NCBI GenBank assembly: GCA_049997955.1
Contig: JAEBDY010000001.1
Span: forward strand, 806,001-870,000
From: Umezawaea sp049997955
GTDB lineage: Bacteria > Actinomycetota > Actinomycetes > Mycobacteriales > Pseudonocardiaceae
Direction of reading: 5' to 3'
DNA length: 64,000 nucleotides
This document shows, in pieces, positions 32,947-40,758 of this stretch (position 1 is the first letter of the stretch; each line of letters starts with the position of its first letter). The translations under genes were made by a program, and so were the position numbers. The notes under the pieces are model-generated. The model made no database searches, had not been told where the DNA came from, and was given only the letters and a program-made list of their open reading frames with translations.

Positions 32947-35178
32947 GTGCCGCGCAAAGCACTCGCCGGTGCCGTCGTCGTCGTCCTGCTGGCCGCGCTC
33001 GTGGTCACGGACGTGCGGATGACCGCCAAGTCCTTCGTCGACCTGTCGTCGGCGAAGGGGGCGATCACCCGCCTGCTCGGTGGCGACACCGCCCGTGCCG
33101 CGCAGATCGAGATCAGCACGACGCCCTCGGGCGAGGGCGTGGCGGACACGTTCCAGATCGGCGGCACGACGGGGAACATCCTCCTGTCGGGCACCAGCGA
33201 GGTCGCGATCGTCTCCGGCTTCAACTGGTGGCTCAAGTACGTCGCGGGCGGCCACCTGTCGACCAACGGCGACCGGCTCGACCTGCCGGAGCAGCTGCCC
33301 GCGCCGGAGCAGCCGATCACCCGGCGCACGTCGCTGACCGAGCGCTACGCCTACAACTTCACCGTCTACGGCTACACGATGCCGTACTGGACGTGGACCG
33401 AGTGGGAACGCGAGATCGACTACCTCGCGGCCAGCGGCGTGAACCGCGCGCTCGTCCTCCTCGGCCAGGAGGCCGTCTGGTACGACGCCTTCCAGTCGTT
33501 CGGGATGTCCGAGTCCGAGGTGCGCGCCTGGATCACGCAGCCCTCGTTCCAACCGTGGCAGTGGTACGGCTCGACCAGCGGCTACGACCCGTCCGGCGGC
33601 GTGCACGCGGGCCCGGTCAGCGCCGACCTCATCGAGCGCCGCGCCGAGCTGGGCAGGCGCGTGGCGGACCGGATGCGCGAACTCGGCATCACGCCGGTGT
33701 TCCCCGCGTTCGAGGGCCACGTGCCGGACCAGGTGTTCGCCGACCGCAACCCCGGCGCGAACGTGATCCCCCAGGGCGGCTACGCGGGCCACCCGCGCCC
33801 GTACTGGCTCGCGCCGACCGACCCGCTGTTCGCCAAGGTCGCCGCGAAGTTCTACGAGGTGCAGAGCAAGCGGTTCGGCGACACCACGCACTACTCCAAC
33901 GACCTGATCCACGAGGGCGGCGAACTCGGCGGCGTCGACATCGGCGCCGCGGGCAAGGCCGTGCAGGACGCGCTGACGAAGGCCCACCCCACGTCCACGT
34001 GGGTGCTCCAGGCGTGGCAGGACAACCCGTACAAGGAGCTCATCGAGGCGATCGACCGCAAGCGCGTGCTGGTGCTCGACCTCGACGCCGACGACGGCCC
34101 GGCGTGGAAGAAGACCGACGCGTTCTGGGGCGCCCCGTGGGCGTGGGGCACGATCCAGAACTTCGGCGGCAGGCTCGGCATGTTCGGCAACCTGACCGAA
34201 CCGGGTCAGACGCTGCCGGAGATCCGGTTGATGCCGGAGTCCAAGCGCGGCAAGCTCGTCGGCACCGCGATGGTGCTGGAGGGCACGCACCTCAACCCCG
34301 TCGTGCAGGACCTGTTCGGCGAGATGGTGTGGCGCGACAGGCCCGTCAACCTCGACGGCTGGATCCTCGCCTACGCGAAGCGCCGCTACGGCTCGGGCGA
34401 CGACCCGCACGTGCGCGAGGCGTGGGAGATCCTGCTCGACACCGCGTACTCGTTCCGCGCCACCAACCACGAGAGCGGCGAAGGCCCGTACGAGAGCCCG
34501 TTCACCGCTCTGCCCGCGCTGAAGGTGACCTCCTCGTCCTACTTCGGCCCGACCGAGCCCCGCTACTCGGCCGAGGAGTTCGACCCCGTGCTCGGCGAAC
34601 TCCTCCAGGCCGACCAGTCGGTGCGCGACGAGGAGACGTACCGGTACGACCTCGTCGACGTGACGCGGCAGGTGCTCGCCCACCGCGCCCGCGCCACGCT
34701 GGAGGAGATCGCCAAGGCGTACGCGGCGAAGGACGTCCCCGCGCTCGACCTGCTGACCGACCGGTTCCTCTCGTACATGAGGAGCACCGACGAGATCCTC
34801 GGCACGCAGAAGGACTGGCTGCTCGGCACGTGGCTGGAGAGCGCGAAGGCGTGGGGCGGCACCGCGGCGGAGAAGACGGCGCTGGAACGCGACGCCCGCG
34901 GGATCATCAGCATCTGGTCGGAGAAGGCCTGCGGCGTGCTGCGCGACTACGCGAACCGCGAGTGGCAGGGCATGGTGTCGAGCTACTACCAGCCCCGCTG
35001 GGAGCGCTTCTTCACCGAACTCGCGGGCACGGTCGACAGCGGCGTGCCGCCGAACATCGACTGGTGCGCCACCGGCAGCCAGTGGACCTCGCAGACCACG
35101 ACGTTCCCGACCGAGCCGAGCGGCGACACCTACGAGGTCGCCAAGCGCATCGCCGAGGAACTGGGCCTCAAGAACTAG
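32947..35178 (+). CDS. Alpha-N-acetylglucosaminidase, GH89 family
   Basis: A 743-residue exported glycosidase. A hydrophobic signal/anchor (about 4-22) is followed by the N-terminal beta domain, then the catalytic TIM-like region with YNFTVYGYTMPYWTWTEWE and PVFPAFEGHVP. Glu residues in these and in the DLIHEGGELGG region are the expected catalytic and binding acids. A C-terminal helical domain follows. The family removes terminal alpha-linked GlcNAc from glycans. GTG 32947 is preferred because TGGAG precedes it; GTG 32935 would add four residues. A TAAGAT -10-like hexamer lies at 32911-32916. The divergent lipoprotein gene shares the promoter interval. It fits the chitinase at 59.9 kb as GlcNAc-releasing capacity. 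Confidence 0.9.
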   Translation: MPRKALAGAVVVVLLAALVVTDVRMTAKSFVDLSSAKGAITRLLGGDTARAAQIEISTTPSGEGVADTFQIGGTTGNILLSGTSEVAIVSGFNWWLKYVAGGHLSTNGDRLDLPEQLPAPEQPITRRTSLTERYAYNFTVYGYTMPYWTWTEWEREIDYLAASGVNRALVLLGQEAVWYDAFQSFGMSESEVRAWITQPSFQPWQWYGSTSGYDPSGGVHAGPVSADLIERRAELGRRVADRMRELGITPVFPAFEGHVPDQVFADRNPGANVIPQGGYAGHPRPYWLAPTDPLFAKVAAKFYEVQSKRFGDTTHYSNDLIHEGGELGGVDIGAAGKAVQDALTKAHPTSTWVLQAWQDNPYKELIEAIDRKRVLVLDLDADDGPAWKKTDAFWGAPWAWGTIQNFGGRLGMFGNLTEPGQTLPEIRLMPESKRGKLVGTAMVLEGTHLNPVVQDLFGEMVWRDRPVNLDGWILAYAKRRYGSGDDPHVREAWEILLDTAYSFRATNHESGEGPYESPFTALPALKVTSSSYFGPTEPRYSAEEFDPVLGELLQADQSVRDEETYRYDLVDVTRQVLAHRARATLEEIAKAYAAKDVPALDLLTDRFLSYMRSTDEILGTQKDWLLGTWLESAKAWGGTAAEKTALERDARGIISIWSEKACGVLRDYANREWQGMVSSYYQPRWERFFTELAGTVDSGVPPNIDWCATGSQWTSQTTTFPTEPSGDTYEVAKRIAEELGLKN

Positions 35179-35296
35179 AGCCGCTCCTCACCAGGTGACG
35201 GGGCAGGCCCCCGTGCCGGTGGTGCGGCTGGCACCATCACGGATCGGCCGGGTGGCCGGATCGTTGAGCGGTCAGGGAATTCCTAGGGTTCTCGAC

Positions 35297-36196
35297 ATGG
35301 CCGAACACTTGATTCCCCTGCGCCGCAAGGCGATCGCACTCACCTCCGCGGTGCTCCTGGCAGCCTCGCTCGCGGCGTGCTCGACACCGACCGCCGCGAG
35401 CAGCTCGACGCCCAGCACGCCCGCACCGGCCGAACCCCGGACGCACAAGGTGACGAACGCCGAGCACGAGCTGGTCTTCCACGTCGTGGACGGCAAGCTG
35501 CCAGCCCTGGTCCTGGACGCGGGCGGCGGGCTGAGCTCGTCGTACTGGAAGGACCTGGCGCCGCGACTGGCGAAGGCCACCGGGTCGAAGGTCATCACCT
35601 ACGACCGGGCGGGGGAGGGCGAGAGCGACGAGGTCTCGGGGCCGTGGAGGGTGGAGAACGCGGTGTCGGACCTGGAAGCCGGCCTCACGGAGCTGGGGGT
35701 GACGAAGGACGTCGTGCTGGTCTCGCACTCGATCGCGGGTGAGGTCGCCACCAACTTCGTGACCAAGAACCCCGGCTGGGTGTCCGGCGCGGTCCTCGTC
35801 GACGCCAACGTGCCCGACTTCTTCACCGACGAGATGCTGACGGCGTTCGCACCCGTCATCGAGGAGCAGCGGACCGCCCTGCTGGCCCAGGACTCGACCA
35901 AGAAGAACCGCCAACTGCTCGCCGTGATGGTCGACTACGCCCCCGTCCACCGCGTCTACCACGAGCTGTCCTGGCCGAACGACGTGCCGGTGACCGCGAT
36001 CGTCGCGTCCGAGACCCCGTTCGTCGACGCCCCCGAGGCGGCGGAGCTGTGGCGGGACGCCCAGGCCCGCTTCGCGCAGGCCGGGCCGAACCGGAAGCAC
36101 GTGGTCGCCGAGAACACCTCGCACGAGGGGATCGTGACCGAACGCCCGGACCTCATCGCCACCGCGATCGACGACGTGCTGAAGACCATCCGCTGA
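35297..36196 (+). CDS. Lipoprotein alpha/beta hydrolase
   Basis: A 299-residue protein. The signal ends SLAAC (lipobox, Cys28), then a Ser/Pro/Thr-rich linker and an alpha/beta-hydrolase domain. The nucleophile elbow is VLVSHSIAGE with Ser145 (Ser in place of the usual first Gly). The acid/base residues are likely Asp in TPFVDAPE and His in NTSHEGIV. Its N-terminal part contains the oxyanion-type stretch VLDAGGGLSS. It probably acts on the outer face of the membrane on small esters or amides; the substrate is not known. It converges with the ECF sigma factor gene. Confidence 0.85.
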   Translation: MAEHLIPLRRKAIALTSAVLLAASLAACSTPTAASSSTPSTPAPAEPRTHKVTNAEHELVFHVVDGKLPALVLDAGGGLSSSYWKDLAPRLAKATGSKVITYDRAGEGESDEVSGPWRVENAVSDLEAGLTELGVTKDVVLVSHSIAGEVATNFVTKNPGWVSGAVLVDANVPDFFTDEMLTAFAPVIEEQRTALLAQDSTKKNRQLLAVMVDYAPVHRVYHELSWPNDVPVTAIVASETPFVDAPEAAELWRDAQARFAQAGPNRKHVVAENTSHEGIVTERPDLIATAIDDVLKTIR

Positions 36197-36240
36197 TCGT
36201 TGGACCAGCTGCGCCCGTCCCGCCGCCGACGTCCACGCGG

Positions 36241-37515
36241 TCAGCCCAGCGCGGACGCTTTGCGCAGCAGCACCGAGCGTTCGCGCTGGTTGGCGCACAG
36301 CCGGGCCGCCAGCTCCAGCTCGGCGCGCGCCTCCGCCCGCCTGCCGAGGCGGGCCAGCAGCTCCCCGCGCACGGTCGGGACCAGGTGCGAACCGGGGAGA
36401 CGGTCGGTGGCGATCAGCTCGTCCACGATGGCCAGGGCTTCCGCCGGACCCGAGGCCATGGCCACGGCGACGGCCCGGTTGAGCTCGACCACCGGCGAGG
36501 GCGCGACCCGGCCGAGCGCCTCGTAGAGCCCAACGATCCGCTCCCAGTCGGTCGCCTCGACCGAGGGGGCCGACGCGTGGGTGGCCGCGATGGCGGCTTG
36601 CAGCCCGTAGGGGCCGAGGCCGCGGGTCGACGCCTTGGCCAGCGCGGCCAGCCCACGGCGGATCGCCGAGAAGTCCCACCGCCGCCGGTCCTGGTGCTCC
36701 AGCAGGACCGGCGAACCGTCCGGACCCGTCCGGGCCGGGAAGCGCGCGGCCGTCAGCTCGCACAACGCGAGCAGGCCGTGCGCCTCGGGCTCGTCCGGTT
36801 GCAGCGCGGCCAGCGTGCGGGCCAGCCGGATGGCCTCGTACGCGACGTCCGGGCGCAGCAGCCGGTCGCCGGACGTGGCGGTCGACCCCTCGGTGAAGAT
36901 CACGTAGAGGACGCTGAGCACGGCGTTCAGCCGTTCCCGGCGCTCGTCGGCAGGCGGCAGCTCGAACGGCACCCCGGCGGCCGCGATCGTCTTCTTGGCC
37001 CTGGTGATGCGGGCCTGCACGGTCGGCACGGGCACGAGGAACGCGCGGGCGATCTCCTCGCTGGACAGGCCGCCGACCACGCGCAAGGTGAGCGCCACCC
37101 GTGCCTCGGGGGAGAGCACCGGGTGGCAGCTGACGAACATCAGCGCCAGGACGTCGTCGTCGATCCTGTCGGGGTCGTATTCCTCTTCGATTTCTTCGTC
37201 GACCACCGGATTGGCCGCCAGCAGGGCGTACCGGTCCTGGAGGGCGGTCCGGCGGCGGATCGCGTCGATCGCCCGCCGCCGGGCCGCGGCCCTCAGCCAG
37301 CCGACCGGGTTGGCCGGGGGGTCGAGCGGCCACGCCACCAGCGCCTCGGCCACCGCCTCCTGCGCCGCGTCCTCCGCCAGCCCGAAATCACCGGTGAACC
37401 GGGCCAGCGCGGCGACGATCCGCGCCGACTCGATCCGCCAGACGGCCTCGACATCGGCCGTGCCCGTCGGCCCCGGACCGCTCACCCGTTGCCCTGGCAC
37501 CTGACCGTCACCCAT
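36241..37515 (-). CDS. ECF sigma factor of the DGPF-linked group (ECF42), with TPR-like C-terminal extension
   Basis: A 424-residue sigma factor. Residues about 10-85 form sigma-2 (ALARFTGDFGLAEDAAQEA; GWLRAAARRRAIDAIRRR). Sigma-4 is at about 125-185 (LTLRVVGGLSSEEIARAF, VPTVQARITRAKK). A roughly 225-residue helical, TPR/DUF6596-like C-terminal domain follows, characteristic of ECF42. Such sigma factors are encoded next to DGPF-domain proteins, as here. ATG 37515 overlaps the DGPF stop by 8 bp (ATGGGTGA), so the two are translationally coupled; GTGs at 37500 and 37485 are weaker alternatives. No anti-sigma factor is present; activity is thought to depend on the C-terminal domain. Confidence 0.9.
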   Translation of the reverse strand: MGDGQVPGQRVSGPGPTGTADVEAVWRIESARIVAALARFTGDFGLAEDAAQEAVAEALVAWPLDPPANPVGWLRAAARRRAIDAIRRRTALQDRYALLAANPVVDEEIEEEYDPDRIDDDVLALMFVSCHPVLSPEARVALTLRVVGGLSSEEIARAFLVPVPTVQARITRAKKTIAAAGVPFELPPADERRERLNAVLSVLYVIFTEGSTATSGDRLLRPDVAYEAIRLARTLAALQPDEPEAHGLLALCELTAARFPARTGPDGSPVLLEHQDRRRWDFSAIRRGLAALAKASTRGLGPYGLQAAIAATHASAPSVEATDWERIVGLYEALGRVAPSPVVELNRAVAVAMASGPAEALAIVDELIATDRLPGSHLVPTVRGELLARLGRRAEARAELELAARLCANQRERSVLLRKASALG

Positions 37516-37879
37516 TGCCCTGCGGAACCTCGTCGTGCCCCGGCACCCGCCGAACCTCGATCTTGGACCCGCGAACCGCCGGAACCCGCCTGGCCCACTC
37601 GACCGCTTCCTCCTTGGAGGCGACGTCGAGCAGGAAGAACCCCCCGAACAACTCCTTGGTCTCCCCGTACGGCCCATCGGTGACCACCGGCGTCTCACCG
37701 CTGAAGTCGACCACGACCCCCTTGGCAGGATCGTCCAACCCTTCAGCCGCGAGAAGAACACCAGCCTTGATCATCTCCTCGATGAACCGACCGGTAGCAG
37801 CCATGGCCTCGTCGATCGAAGCCATCATCACCGCGTTCGACTCATCGGTGCCCCGCATGACCAACAGGTACTTCGACAT
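37508..37879 (-). CDS. DGPF-domain (YCII-related) protein
   Basis: A 123-residue protein of the YCII-related fold. The name-giving motif appears as VTDGPYGETKELFGGFFLLD, which contains DGPY in place of DGPF. Such proteins are the regular partners and targets of ECF42 sigma factors, with a role in stress or secondary metabolism that is not defined. GAGGAG precedes ATG 37879 (a GTG at 37882 is also possible). The gene is upstream of the sigma factor and overlaps it by 8 bp. A promoter with the ECF42 TGTCGA pattern lies upstream. Confidence 0.9.
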   Translation of the reverse strand: MSKYLLVMRGTDESNAVMMASIDEAMAATGRFIEEMIKAGVLLAAEGLDDPAKGVVVDFSGETPVVTDGPYGETKELFGGFFLLDVASKEEAVEWARRVPAVRGSKIEVRRVPGHDEVPQGNG

Positions 37880-37929
37880 CACGTTCTCCTCATCCACCGG
37901 GGCCGCCTCTCGACCTTCGCACCCACATG

Positions 37930-37955
37930 TCGAACGAGCGACCCGCAGATCGACA
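37930..37955 (-). promoter_or_regulatory. Candidate ECF42-type autoregulated promoter
   Basis: On the minus strand TGTCGA (37955-37950) is followed after 17 bp by CGA (37932-37930), the pattern known for ECF42 targets. It lies about 50 bp before the DGPF start. It predicts that the sigma factor drives its own operon. Confidence 0.6.
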
Positions 37956-38019
37956 CGGCCCCGGAGAAATCTCGGTGACGTGTGCGAGGGAGGGCGGTAG
38001 GCGGCCCGTGACCTGAAGA

Positions 38020-38880
38020 TCAGCCTTCCGGGTGCGGTGGACGCACGGGAGGATCCGCGACGACCAGGCTTCGGTCGAGAACCTCGTGCGGCAGCCCTCC
38101 CAGGACTTCGTCGACGTCCCACATCCAGTCGTCGAGTTCGACGAGCAGAGCACCGGATGCGATACCCGCAGCACCGGCGAGCAGTTGTTCGGCGATCGCC
38201 GGCGCATCCGGATCCCGGCGGTCCACCGCCCCTCCCACGAAACGGAATTCGGCACCGTCGGCAATCACGAAGGCGATACCGACGACGTGGTCGCGTGTCA
38301 CGCGCACCACTTGGCCACGCGGCGCAAGTTCCCGCCACACGGCCAACGGGACGTCGCCGGCAGGATCCCAACCATGTCCTGCCACGTACAGGTCACGCCA
38401 CGCGACCACCGCCGCGTCGTCGGCCTCGGCGTCGATCGACACGCCTGGAACCTGTGGCGCGGTGGGAACGACCACCTTCACCAGTCGGAAGCCCTGGATC
38501 TCCCGCATGCCTTGCCGTGCTGCGAATCGCGCGCCCGACGAGTTCGCCTCGACCTTCGCGCGGAGCGGTTGGGCGGTCGTGGGCAGGACTCGGCGAAGTT
38601 CGGCAAGAGCCCGTGCACCCAGGTTTCGGCCGCGGTAAGGGGGAGAAACCTCTACGTGGACCCATTCCCGTGACGCGTGCAGCCGCGGGCGGAACGCCCC
38701 GGCCACGGCGACCGGGCTCGCCCCGTCGAGCAGGACTATCGTGCGAGACCACCGTTCACCATCAGACCACGGACGCCAGACCGCACGCCCATTCCGGGTG
38801 GTCCAGTGCGAGGCCTGCCCAAGCGCATCGAATACCTGGGTACGCCGCGATTCCGACCACTCCACAATCGACAGACCCAC
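38020..38880 (-). CDS. GNAT-family N-acetyltransferase
   Basis: A 286-residue protein. The acetyl-CoA binding region is VEVSPPYRGRNLGARALAEL (about residues 76-95), a standard GNAT motif A, with EANSSGARFAARQGMRE as motif B. The C-terminal half has a second GNAT-like fold without a clear motif A, so this is probably a tandem GNAT with one active half. The substrate is unknown. GTG 38880 is the only sensible start. It lies upstream of the DGPF/sigma operon on the same strand, with about 140 bp between them. Confidence 0.82.
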   Translation of the reverse strand: MGLSIVEWSESRRTQVFDALGQASHWTTRNGRAVWRPWSDGERWSRTIVLLDGASPVAVAGAFRPRLHASREWVHVEVSPPYRGRNLGARALAELRRVLPTTAQPLRAKVEANSSGARFAARQGMREIQGFRLVKVVVPTAPQVPGVSIDAEADDAAVVAWRDLYVAGHGWDPAGDVPLAVWRELAPRGQVVRVTRDHVVGIAFVIADGAEFRFVGGAVDRRDPDAPAIAEQLLAGAAGIASGALLVELDDWMWDVDEVLGGLPHEVLDRSLVVADPPVRPPHPEG

Positions 38881-38942
38881 TACGAGATCCTAACGCGATC
38901 AAAGGCCTTATCCGTGGCCGTCGGGTTTGCAGTCGTCGTTTC

Positions 38943-38995
38943 ACCAAAAGGCATGCGGTACGAGGACGCAACCAAGGCCTTGGGCCTGCCCTCTG
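38943..38995 (+). repeat. Remnant repeat, copy A
   Basis: ACCAAAAGGCATGCGGTACG and the following bases through TTGGGCCTGCCCTCTG match copies B (39410-39465) and C (40637-40668) with scattered differences. In the ATG frame it reads MRYEDATKALGLP, which is not a complete gene here. Probably a fragment of a once-duplicated gene start. Confidence 0.55.
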
Positions 38996-39127
38996 ACCAG
39001 GGCAGGCGCCCCGGCCGGCCGATCTTGCGAAAGGGTCACGTCGATGAAGTCGGCCATTCGCCGCAGTGGAAGTCCTGCGATACCGGGTATCCCACCGCGT
39101 CGACAGCGGACGAACACGGGGGCTCGG

Positions 39128-39376
39128 GTGGGGTATCTGATCGGCGTGGGCGGGTTGCTCCTGGTCGTCGTCGCGGGTGTGGTGCGGTGGAAGTCGCGAG
39201 GCAAGCGGCTTGCCGTCCTCGCCTACTTCGCGGCGCTCGCGGGCTGGTCACTGGTGGCGCAGTTCCTCCTCAAGCCACTCATACCGCGCTCCGTGATGGC
39301 CGCGGTCCTGCTGGGCGGCATCACCGCGGGCATTCTCGCCGCGGCCGTCATCGGCAGACGTAGAACGAATCCGTGA
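39128..39376 (+). CDS. Small integral membrane protein, unknown
   Basis: An 82-residue protein with three hydrophobic segments: residues 2-18 (VGYLIGVGGLLLVVVAG), 26-46 and 55-75, separated by short basic loops (RWKSRGKR; the end is GRRRTNP). The GTG at 39128 starts directly before helix 1; upstream in-frame starts would add unstructured sequence. No ribosome site is strong. No family is recognised. It lies alone between the GNAT gene and the leucine-rich-type gene. Confidence 0.55.
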   Translation: MGYLIGVGGLLLVVVAGVVRWKSRGKRLAVLAYFAALAGWSLVAQFLLKPLIPRSVMAAVLLGGITAGILAAAVIGRRRTNP

Positions 39377-39737
39377 TCGCGGCGCTGGACTCCCACATCC
39401 CTACCCTGTTGACCAAAAGGGTATGTGTTGCGAAGACGTAACCAAAGACCTCTTGGGCCTACCTCTGGCGCGGGCTGGTTTCAGTTCCATTTGGTCGCCC
39501 TGCTGTGGAGACGCCGTCACCATCAGCTGTGTGCAGGTCAGGTTCCAGGCACTTGGAACAGATGGACCACGGTAGGTAAACGGTTGCCTATGCCATCGAT
39601 ACGCTTCACAGGTGTCGGAAGATGAGAGCGCACCGCAGTTGTTCCCCAACCGGTTCGCCGATGCGGTCGGATCCTCATCAGGTGGCCCCGACCGGGATCG
39701 GTGTCAGTGCGTCGGCCGCTCGAAGTCGACTCGACCG
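39377..39737. other. Intergenic region with remnant repeat, no clear gene
   Basis: This interval contains remnant repeat copy B at its start and a short frame that would extend the next protein N-terminally. No RNA gene or terminator is seen. Confidence 0.5.
39410..39465 (+). repeat. Remnant repeat, copy B
   Basis: ACCAAAAGGGTATGTGTTGC and following bases to CTTGGGCCTACCTCTG; 'ACCAAAAGG', 'GAAGACGTAACCAA' and 'TTGGGCCT' align with copy A. The sequence just before it forms TACCCT...AGGGTA arms. The ATG frame reads M-C-C-E-D-V-T-K-D then decays. Confidence 0.55.
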
Positions 39738-40409
39738 GTGACCGTCTCCTTCCACGAGGACAGGCAGGACGAGGCAGCAGCGGGTTGGCGACACCTGCTG
39801 GCGCTGATCGACGAGGCGGCTGCGGACGGTCGGGCGATGTTCGCCCCGTTCACGGGGTTGAGCGCTGTGGAACGGCGGCAGATCATCACTTTGCCGCCCA
39901 CGATCGCGAAGCTGACGGCGGTGACGCGTCTGGTTCTCTACGGCACGAACCTGGTGCGCATCCCACCCGAGATCGGAGCGATGACCAACCTCGAGATATT
40001 TGAGCCCTACACGTCGCACCGGCTGCACTGGTACCCGTACGAACTCACCAGGTGCCTGAGGCTCGCCGACAGTACGGTGAGCACACGCGTCCTCTACGGC
40101 AACGTCAAGTTCCGGCCACCTTTTCCGGCCCTGCAGCCGGTGACCCGCGCCAACCAGACGAACTTCGCCGCGCTCGATCCTGGCGTGTGGGGCGCCACAG
40201 ATGTACGGACCTGCAGCGTCTGCGACGGGCCGGTCGACCAGGAGTTGCGTCAGGTGTGGATTTCCCGCTGGGTCGGCACGGACGTCCTGCCTCTACTGGT
40301 CAACGCATGTTCCGCGACATGTGTGTCGGCACTGCCGGAGCCGGAACAAGGCTACGTACCGACGCCGCACACCGGCGGCCCGGATATCGTCCAGCCCGTC
40401 GGCAGGTAG
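39738..40409 (+). CDS. Leucine-rich-repeat-like protein with Cys-x2-Cys motif, actinobacterial family
   Basis: A 223-residue protein. Residues about 55-105 form two to three leucine-rich-like turns (LTAVTRLVLYGTNLVRIPPEIGAMTNLEIF), followed by a conserved-looking block (HWYPYELTRC, STVSTRVLYGNVKFRPPFP). The C-terminal half has CSVCDGPV and C-SATCV, a possible zinc-binding cysteine set. I recognise it as a recurrent uncharacterised actinobacterial family, with no known function. GTG 39738 is selected; a frame from 39612 would add 42 residues rich in Ser/Asp/Arg that resemble no part of the family. Confidence 0.7.
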   Translation: MTVSFHEDRQDEAAAGWRHLLALIDEAAADGRAMFAPFTGLSAVERRQIITLPPTIAKLTAVTRLVLYGTNLVRIPPEIGAMTNLEIFEPYTSHRLHWYPYELTRCLRLADSTVSTRVLYGNVKFRPPFPALQPVTRANQTNFAALDPGVWGATDVRTCSVCDGPVDQELRQVWISRWVGTDVLPLLVNACSATCVSALPEPEQGYVPTPHTGGPDIVQPVGR

Positions 40410-40758
40410 CGGAGCAACGGTCCGCAATCCGCTGCGAATACCGCACTGATCAGGCCGTGAAAGTTGCTCGCCAACGAGGACGTTCCACGCCGACAAAGCC
40501 AAGCAGGTGACGCGGAACCAAGGCTCTGCCGCTGCCGTACGTCAGACAGGGTCGCTCCGGGTGCGCGGCGGGAGGCGAGATCAAATCAGGGGAAACCGGG
40601 TCCTCAAACCGAGTGAACCGCTGCCTAGTATCCCTCAGATAAGGGTATGTGTACGAAGACGTAGCCGATGAACCTGTCGCCCACTCACCGGCCGGGGAAC
40701 GTGGCTGTGCCGCCGGACCGGTGAAATCGTTCCCCGTCCCGGTGGACCCGCGTGGACG
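40410..40758. other. Intergenic region, no supported gene
   Basis: This interval lies between the leucine-rich-type gene and the glycosyltransferase stop. It has remnant repeat copy C at 40637-40668. Frames across it lack ribosome sites. No terminator or RNA gene is recognised. Confidence 0.55.
40637..40668 (+). repeat. Remnant repeat, copy C
   Basis: GATAAGGGTATGTGTACGAA and the following GACGTAGCC share AAGGGTATGTG, CGAAGACGTA with copy B. It is preceded by a TATCCCT...AAGGGTA palindrome. The gene start that copy A suggests is destroyed here. Confidence 0.5.
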
